Positions 59,055-64,000 of a DNA stretch of 64,000 nucleotides are shown here, piece after piece. The stretch comes from Kitasatospora phosalacinea (GTDB lineage: Bacteria; Actinomycetota; Actinomycetes; Streptomycetales; Streptomycetaceae). The stretch lies in NCBI RefSeq assembly GCF_000716545.1, contig NZ_JNWZ01000015.1, positions 124,001-188,000 of the forward strand. Reading direction: 5' to 3'. The notes below the pieces were generated by a model. That model saw only the letters and a list, made by a program, of their open reading frames with translations, was not told the origin of the DNA and did no database searches. Position 1 is the first letter of the stretch; the number at the start of each line of letters is the position of its first letter. The translations under genes and the position numbers were made by a program.

Positions 59055-59127
59055 CGCCGTTGTCCCCCGTGAGTGGCGGCGTGCTCGTACGGGTGCGCGG
59101 TTCGGTCGCGGGCTCCGGTCGCGGGCC

Positions 59128-60657
59128 TCAGCCGTAGGTGAGGTCGGAACAGGCGTCGTCGTCGGCGGAGCGGGCCTGGCTGACGCTGGTGGGCAGCGGG
59201 CCGGCGGGCACCGGCGGGGCGGCGGTGGTGCCGCCGCCGGCGGCGTAGTCGGCGCCCAGGGTGAGCGCGACCCCGGCCCGGCGGCCGGGCTGCAGGACGG
59301 CGCCGGGGAACAGCGCGGCGACCTTCTCGGCCTGGGCCTTCTCGCCGGGCCCGTACTCGACCAGGGTGCCGCGGTGGGTGCGGGAGGCGGCGTTGGCCCG
59401 GCCGGTGGCGGTGAAGCCGGAGCCCTCCAGCGCCTCGGCGGCCCGGGTGGTCAGCCCGGGGGTGTCGGTGCCGTTGTAGACGGCGACCTCGATGCCGGCA
59501 CCGTCGGTCCGCGGCGTCGCGGCGGACGCCGAGCCGGAGGCGGTGGGGCCCGGCTCGGCGGAGGGGCCGTCGGCGGGCGGGGCGGAGGCGTCCTGCCCGT
59601 CCAGGGTGCGGTCGCTGCGGAGCGCGGCCCACAGCTGGTCGACGTCGGGGTGCACCAGGGCGACGCGTTCGCCCTGGTAGCGCCAGGGCACGGTGAGGAA
59701 CTTGATGTCGTGCAGGTCGACGTTCTTGAGCGACACGGCGAAGTCGATCAGCTTCGCGGCCGAGCCCAGGCCCTGGTCCACGGTGAGCGCCTTGGTGGCG
59801 GCGTCGGCCAGCGGCAGCAGCGCGGTGGGGTCCATGCCCTGCGACTTGACCTGCTTGATCAGCGAGGAGAGGAAGGCCTGCTGCCGCTTGGTGCGGCCGA
59901 TGTCGGAGCCGTCGCCGAGACCGTGCCGGATCCGGACGTAGTCGAGCGCGGCCTGGCCGGAGATGGTCTGGTGCCCGGCCCTGAACAGCTCCTTGCCGCG
60001 GTGCCCGAGGTTGGGGTCGAGGTCGCCCTCGTAGACGTCCTCGGGCAGGCAGACGTCGACGCCGCCGACGGCCTTGGTCATGTCGGCGAAGCCCTGGAAG
60101 TTGACCACCACGGTGTGGTCGATCCGCAGTCCGGTGAGCTTCTCCACGGTGTTCTGGGTGCAGGCCGGGTTGCCCTGCTCGGTGTCGCCGACCGAGAAGG
60201 CACTGTTGAACATGGCGCTGGGCCGGCCCTTGGTCCAGGTCTTGTCCGGCAGCATGCAGGGCGGGATCTCGACCAGCGAGTCGCGCGGGATGGACACCCC
60301 GACGGCGTGCCTGTGGTCGGCGTAGACGTGCAGCAGGATCGCGGTGTCCGAGCGGGCTCCCCCGTCCTCGCCGCCGCCGAGGTCCTTGTTGGCGCCGTCG
60401 CGCGAGTCGGAGCCGATCAGCAGCAGGTTGACGGGGGTGCGTCCCTGGGCGTCGGCGCTCGCGGCGGCGGGGCGGTCCCTGCTGACGCCGTCCTGGCCGA
60501 AGGTGCTCAGGTTGCCGTTCAGCCGGTAGTAGACCAGGCCGCCGGCCAGGACGGCCAGCGAGACCGTGCCCGCGGTCGTCCACAGGGCGATCCGCCGCGT
60601 CCGGTGGCCCCGGCCCCGCGTGCCGCCGTCACCGCCCTTCGCCCTGCCTGCGGACAT
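59128..60657 (-). CDS. LytR-CpsA-Psr (LCP) family glycopolymer ligase with LytR_C domain
   Basis: This 509-residue protein has a basic cytoplasmic N-terminus, one signal-anchor helix (IALWTTAGTVSLAVLAGGLVYY, about 23-44) and an extracellular LCP catalytic domain (about 75-330). The domain has NLLLIGSDSRDGANKDL, RSDTAILLHVYADH, SIPRDSLVEIP (R-D) and YVRIRHGLGDGSDIGRTKRQQAFL (Arg residues for pyrophosphate). A Pro/Ala/Ser linker and a C-terminal LytR_C domain (AGIEVAVYNGTDTPGLTTRAAEAL) follow. LCP enzymes attach teichoic/teichuronic-type polymers to peptidoglycan. ATG 60657. Confidence 0.95.
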   Translation of the reverse strand: MSAGRAKGGDGGTRGRGHRTRRIALWTTAGTVSLAVLAGGLVYYRLNGNLSTFGQDGVSRDRPAAASADAQGRTPVNLLLIGSDSRDGANKDLGGGEDGGARSDTAILLHVYADHRHAVGVSIPRDSLVEIPPCMLPDKTWTKGRPSAMFNSAFSVGDTEQGNPACTQNTVEKLTGLRIDHTVVVNFQGFADMTKAVGGVDVCLPEDVYEGDLDPNLGHRGKELFRAGHQTISGQAALDYVRIRHGLGDGSDIGRTKRQQAFLSSLIKQVKSQGMDPTALLPLADAATKALTVDQGLGSAAKLIDFAVSLKNVDLHDIKFLTVPWRYQGERVALVHPDVDQLWAALRSDRTLDGQDASAPPADGPSAEPGPTASGSASAATPRTDGAGIEVAVYNGTDTPGLTTRAAEALEGSGFTATGRANAASRTHRGTLVEYGPGEKAQAEKVAALFPGAVLQPGRRAGVALTLGADYAAGGGTTAAPPVPAGPLPTSVSQARSADDDACSDLTYG

Positions 60658-60687
60658 GGCGCCCCCTCACCCGTTGCCGTCGGCCGA

Positions 60688-60709
60688 ACTTCTACATGGC
60701 TGTAGAAGT
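60688..60709. promoter_or_regulatory. Perfect dyad ACTTCTACA-TGGC-TGTAGAAGT upstream of the LCP gene
   Basis: The 9-bp half-sites are exact inverted copies with a 4-nt spacer, 31 bp upstream of the LCP start codon. TACA-n4-TGTA cores resemble sites of BlaI/MecI/CopY-type winged-helix repressors, but no such gene is in the window. Confidence 0.65.
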
Positions 60710-60921
60710 CGAGCGAAGCATACAAACCCGGCCGGACGAAGTCACACCCGCGCGCGACCGACCGACCGGGCGGAGGGAGCCGGCTGCCCGCGGGCGGCGG
60801 GCGGGGTTCCGGGCGGGCGCGGTGGTCGACGCGTCGGCGGGCGGGCCGGAAGTCGACGGGGCGGGCGGGTGCGGGCACCCCGGAACGGCGGATCCCCCGT
60901 CGGCCGGGGCCGGGCGGGGGA

Positions 60922-61149
60922 TCAGTGGGTGCGGAGCAGTCCCAGGTGGACCACGGTGACCTGGGCCAGGTCCAGGTCGGCGTCGCGGCGGTGCCTGCGG
61001 GCCTCGGCCGATTCGGCGCGCTCGATCGCCTCGCGGCGGGCGTCCTCCTCCTCGGCGGCGTCCACGATGAACAGGTGGCGGCCGGAACGGACCTCGTTGG
61101 CGTGTGGAATCTCGACGCACCAGCGATGGCGGCTCTGGGTGGCGTTCAT
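60922..61149 (-). CDS. Small hypothetical protein (75 aa)
   Basis: This 75-residue protein starts MNATQSRHRWCVEIPHANEV, with an alpha-beta pattern and a strongly charged helix (EEEDARREAIERAESAEARRHRR). It has no recognised family. AGAGGAAGG precedes ATG 61149 and a good promoter (-35 TTGACG 61236-61241, 18-nt spacer, -10 TATGGT 61212-61217) supports it as a real, separately expressed gene. Confidence 0.65.
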   Translation of the reverse strand: MNATQSRHRWCVEIPHANEVRSGRHLFIVDAAEEEDARREAIERAESAEARRHRRDADLDLAQVTVVHLGLLRTH

Positions 61150-61211
61150 CGGCCTTCCTCTCCCGGCGCGTCCCACGTACCGGCGTATGAGGTGCTACTG
61201 CTCTGCCCTAG

Positions 61212-61241
61212 ACCATAGGTATAGGCCAATTCGTCCGTCAA
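61212..61241 (-). promoter_or_regulatory. Sigma70-type promoter for the 75-aa gene
   Basis: TTGACG and TATGGT are separated by 18 nt, reading leftward. It shares the 163-bp gap with the ROK gene start; CCGTT-C-AACGG at 61267-61277 is a candidate operator between them. Confidence 0.6.
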
Positions 61242-61312
61242 GAGGACGAGCAGACTGTCAAATAATCCGTTCAACGGTGAAAATGGGCCGGGAGTCCGCT
61301 ACCGTTCCGTGC

Positions 61313-62512
61313 ATGACAGCCCCCGCCACCTCGGCCCCCTCGGCCCGACGCCTGCGCACCCGGGCCGCGCTGCTCGCCGTCCTCGGCGAACACGGCACGC
61401 TCAGCCGCGCCGAGATCAGCCGGCTCACCGGGCTCTCCCGCTCCGCCGTCAGCAGCGCCGTCACCGACCTGCTCGACGAAGGGCTCGTCAGCGAGACCAC
61501 CGCTCCCACCGCCGCCGACCTCGCCCGTCCCGCCGGACGGGGCCGCCGCGCCGCCGCCGTCACCCTGCGCCGCGCCCACGCCCTGGTGCTCGCCTTCGAC
61601 TTCGGCCACACCCACGTCACCGCCGCCGTCGCCGACACCGCCGGCACCGTCCTCGGCGAGGCCACCGCCCACCTCGACGTCGACAACCACCCGCGCGAAG
61701 TCCTCGACGCCGCCCGGATCCTCGCCGACCGGGCCCTCGGCGCCGCCGGACACCGGCTCGAGGAGATCACCGCCATCGCCGCCGGCATCCCCGGCGCCCT
61801 CGACACCCGCACCAACGTGGTCCGCGCCCCCTCCACCCTCTCCCAGTGGATCGGCATGGACCCCGCCGCCGAACTCGGCCGGGTCTTCGACCGCCCCGTC
61901 ACCGTCGGCAACGACGCCGAGATGGGCGCCCGCGGCGAACGCGCCTACGGCACCGGCCGCACCGTCAACGACCTCGTCTACGTCAAGGCCTCCACCGGCA
62001 TCGGCGCCGGACTCCTGCTCGACGGGCGGATCTACCGCGGCGCCAGCGGCATCTCCGGCGAGATCGGCCACATCCAGCTCCCCGACACCGGCACCTGGTG
62101 CCGCTGCGGCAACCGCGGCTGCCTGGAGTCGGTCGCCTCCATCGTCGAGGTCCGCCGCCGCCTGGTCCACGTCCTCGCCCCCGGCGCCCGCCCCGACGAA
62201 GCCGTCGACCTCCCGCCGCTCGACCACCTCGCCGACGTCCCCGCCGCCGCCCGCGTCATCGGCGAGGCCGGGCGCACCATCGGCCGCGTCCTCGCCGACC
62301 TGGTCAACTGCCTCAACCCCGCCGCCATCATCATCGGCGGCGAACTCGGCCAGGCCGGTGCGCCCCTCGTCCACGGCATCCGCGAATCCGTCGACCGCTA
62401 CGCCCAACCCGCCGTCGCCGAAGCGGTGGACATCCGGGCCAGCCGCCTCGGCCTGCGCTCCGAGCTCTACGGCGCGATCGACGCGGCCGTCGCCATCGCC
62501 ACCACCCGCTGA
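61313..62512 (+). CDS. ROK-family transcriptional regulator / sugar kinase-like protein
   Basis: This 399-residue protein has an N-terminal winged helix (RAALLAVLGEHGTLSRAEISRLTGLSRSAVSSAVTDLLDEGLV, about 16-58) and a ROK domain with FDFGHTHVTAAVAD (phosphate-1), GVGIPGA-like AGIPGALDT, KASTGIGAGLLLDG and GEIGHIQ. The zinc site TWCRCGNRGCLES follows, as in NagC/XylR-type repressors. It therefore likely senses a sugar. ATG 61313 with TACCGT 7 nt upstream suggests a leaderless mRNA. The target operon is not evident nearby. Confidence 0.92.
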   Translation: MTAPATSAPSARRLRTRAALLAVLGEHGTLSRAEISRLTGLSRSAVSSAVTDLLDEGLVSETTAPTAADLARPAGRGRRAAAVTLRRAHALVLAFDFGHTHVTAAVADTAGTVLGEATAHLDVDNHPREVLDAARILADRALGAAGHRLEEITAIAAGIPGALDTRTNVVRAPSTLSQWIGMDPAAELGRVFDRPVTVGNDAEMGARGERAYGTGRTVNDLVYVKASTGIGAGLLLDGRIYRGASGISGEIGHIQLPDTGTWCRCGNRGCLESVASIVEVRRRLVHVLAPGARPDEAVDLPPLDHLADVPAAARVIGEAGRTIGRVLADLVNCLNPAAIIIGGELGQAGAPLVHGIRESVDRYAQPAVAEAVDIRASRLGLRSELYGAIDAAVAIATTR

Positions 62513-62674
62513 GCCCCGGCCGACAGCCGTCGGGGCGACGGGACGGGAGGCCCGCCGAGCCACCCGCCGCACGGCGGAACCCCGGACGGTGCGACCGCTG
62601 CGCGGGCCCGGGCAGGAGAACGCCGGGCGCCGCCGCGTGGCGGCCTTCCGGCCCGCGGTCCGTGCCGGGTGAAT

Positions 62675-62706
62675 GCCGTCAGCCGTCAGCCGTCAGCCGT
62701 CAGCCG
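62675..62706. repeat. Heptamer tandem repeat (GCCGTCA x4)
   Basis: Four exact copies of GCCGTCA plus GCCG, in the 217-bp gap between the convergent ROK and sigma-factor genes. Simple-sequence slippage is likely; no hairpin was noticed. Confidence 0.85.
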
Positions 62707-62729
62707 CCGGCCGGCCGCATCCCGGTGGC

Positions 62730-63971
62730 TCACCGCGGGTGCCTGGCCCGGTCCGTGAGGTAGCGGCGTTCCGGGAGGCTGGGGGCGAGGGCCGCCGCGC
62801 GGCGGAAGGCCTCGGTCGCGGCCGGGGAGTCGCCGCTGCGCAGCAGCAGCTCGGCGCGGACCGCGTGGTAGCGGTGGTGGCGCGACAACTCGCTTTCCAG
62901 TGCGGCGAGTTCCCTCAGGGCGAGCTCGGGGCCGCGGACTTCGGCCACGGCCACCACCCGGCTCAGCGCGGCCATCGGGCCGGGGGCCACCCGCAGCAGC
63001 AGGTCGTACAGCGCCAGGATCTGCGGCCAGTCGGTCGCCGCGACGTCCGGCGCCTCGTCGTGCAGGGCCGCGATCGCCGCCTGCAACTGGTACGGCCCGA
63101 CCCGGCCGGCCGGGAGGGCGCGTTCGACCAGGGCGGTGCCCTCCGCGATCGCCGCCGCGTCCCAGCGGCCGCGGTCCTGTTCCGGCAGCGGCACCAGCTC
63201 GCCGTCCGGGCCGGTGCGGGCCGGGCGCCGGGCGTCGGTGAGCAGCATCAGCGCCAGCAGGCCCATCGCCTCGGCGTCGTCGGGCAGCAGCCGGTGCAGC
63301 AGCCTGGTCAGCCGGATCGCCTCGTCGGAGAGCCGGGTGACGGTCAGGTCGTCGCCCCCGGTGGACGTGTATCCCTCGTTGAAGACGAGGTACAGCACCT
63401 GCAGCACCTCGCGCAGCCGCCCGTCCCGCTCGTCCGGGCCGGGCAGCGCGAACGGCAGGTCCGAGGAGCGGATGGCCTGCTTGGCCCGGCTGATCCGCTG
63501 CGCCATGGTCGCCTCCGGGACGAGGAACGCCGCCGCGATCTGCGCGGTGCTCAGGCCGCCCACCGCGCGCAGCGTCAGCGCGACCCGGCTCGGCGCGGTC
63601 AGCGCCGGGTGGCAGCACAGGAACAGCAGTGCCAGCGAGTCGTCCCGGTCGGCGTCGGGCCCGGCATCGGCCGGGCGGCCCAGCAGCTCGGACTGCGGCG
63701 TCGCCAGGAACAGCCGCTCCTCGCGCTCGCGCCGCGCCCGGTCGGCCCGCACCAGGTCGACCAGCCGGCGCGAGGCCACCGTCACCAGCCAGCCGCGCGG
63801 GTTCTCCGGCCGTCCGTCCCGGGGCCACTGCTCGGCCGCGGCGAGCAGCGCCTCCTGCACCGCGTCCTCGCAGGCGTCGAACGCCCCGGAGTGGCGCCGC
63901 AGCAGCGCCGCCAGGACCTGCGGCGCGAGTTCGCGCAGCAGGCCCTGGTCGGTGCGGGCGGTCGGGCTCAC
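62730..63971 (-). CDS. ECF sigma factor of the ECF42 (DUF6596) type
   Basis: This 413-residue RNA polymerase sigma factor has sigma-2 (about 25-90, DACEDAVQEALLAAAEQW and NPRGWLVTVASRRLVDLVRADRARR) and sigma-4 (about 110-165, SLALLFLCCHPALTAPSRVALTLRAVGGLSTAQIAAAFLVPEATMAQRISRAK). A long C-terminal helical/TPR-like extension (DUF6596, starting near EVLQVLYLVFNEGYTSTGGDDL) is characteristic of ECF42, which lacks an anti-sigma and is controlled with YCII/DGPF proteins. GTG 63971 overlaps the upstream stop (GTGA), favouring this start over GTG 63995. Confidence 0.93.
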   Translation of the reverse strand: MSPTARTDQGLLRELAPQVLAALLRRHSGAFDACEDAVQEALLAAAEQWPRDGRPENPRGWLVTVASRRLVDLVRADRARREREERLFLATPQSELLGRPADAGPDADRDDSLALLFLCCHPALTAPSRVALTLRAVGGLSTAQIAAAFLVPEATMAQRISRAKQAIRSSDLPFALPGPDERDGRLREVLQVLYLVFNEGYTSTGGDDLTVTRLSDEAIRLTRLLHRLLPDDAEAMGLLALMLLTDARRPARTGPDGELVPLPEQDRGRWDAAAIAEGTALVERALPAGRVGPYQLQAAIAALHDEAPDVAATDWPQILALYDLLLRVAPGPMAALSRVVAVAEVRGPELALRELAALESELSRHHRYHAVRAELLLRSGDSPAATEAFRRAAALAPSLPERRYLTDRARHPR

Positions 63972-64000
63972 TCGGCCTCGTGCAGGATCGGCCACAGCTC
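63968..64000 (-). CDS. 3' end of a YCII/DGPF-type gene (cut by window edge)
   Basis: Only the last ten codons (ELWPILHEAE) and TGA are present. The GTGA overlap with an ECF42 sigma gene is the standard layout in which a YCII-related (DGPF) protein precedes the sigma factor, so identity is inferred from context. Confidence 0.5.
   Translation of the reverse strand, partial: ELWPILHEAE

Overview
The DNA is very GC rich, with GTG/TTG starts, GGAGG-type ribosome sites, HspR-type heat-shock control, a conservon and SARP/LuxR-type regulators. It comes from the chromosome core of a streptomycete (Streptomyces or Kitasatospora). Apart from two edge-truncated genes (left: an ABC-2 permease; right: a YCII/DGPF-type protein) and one decayed fragment, the genes look intact.

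Layout. 1-1445: ABC exporter (permease + ATPase). 1619-1808: two identical tRNA-Gly(GCC) genes with a strong terminator. 1972-2289: Lsr2-type xenogeneic silencer. 2736-5922: purS-purQ-purL, translationally coupled. 6035-10803: mycothiol-type isomerase-like protein, a decayed SUKH-like fragment, a secreted zinc-motif DUF3152 protein, a lipoprotein, a SUKH-4 immunity-like protein and a DUF3151 protein. 10975-19572: fba, dedA, a perfect 14-bp parS-like palindrome, pyrE, SRPBCC protein, spermidine-synthase-like membrane protein, DUF2617, aminotransferase and YbjN protein. 20035-24825: clpB with an HspR operator, and a divergent LysR/TDT-exporter pair.

25503-33366 is the most unusual region. Six paralogous regulators (N-terminal winged helix, phospholipase-D-like sensor, C-terminal LuxR-like helix-turn-helix) lie in a tightly overlapping operon. 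One of them has lost its helix-turn-helix in frame. Next come a nucleoside-deoxyribosyltransferase-like gene, a 50-codon secreted peptide ending in SMDSAW, and a seventh paralog converging on the peptide. I propose, as inference only, that this is a peptide-signal/receptor array.

33584-37859: dnaK-grpE-dnaJ-hspR with two HAIR operators. 38171-45045: Fe-S oxidoreductase, a ManC-like nucleotidyltransferase, a Yip1 protein, an AlaX-like editing protein, dcd and a zinc ribbon. 45201-45271: tRNA-Gly(CCC). 45461-47382: MFS exporter and a PPOX protein.

47540-57684 is a specialised-metabolism/signalling block. It holds an AfsR-like regulator, divergent from a flavin monooxygenase, then a DMATS-type indole prenyltransferase. 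The monooxygenase/prenyltransferase pair matches one known to convert tryptophan to a prenylated indole aldoxime/nitrile. A complete conservon follows (histidine-kinase-like, roadblock, DUF742, GTPase, and a P450 without ExxR).

58048-64000: two small membrane proteins, an LCP cell-wall ligase with a perfect 9+9 operator-like dyad, a 75-aa protein, a ROK regulator and an ECF42-type sigma factor coupled to a YCII-like gene.
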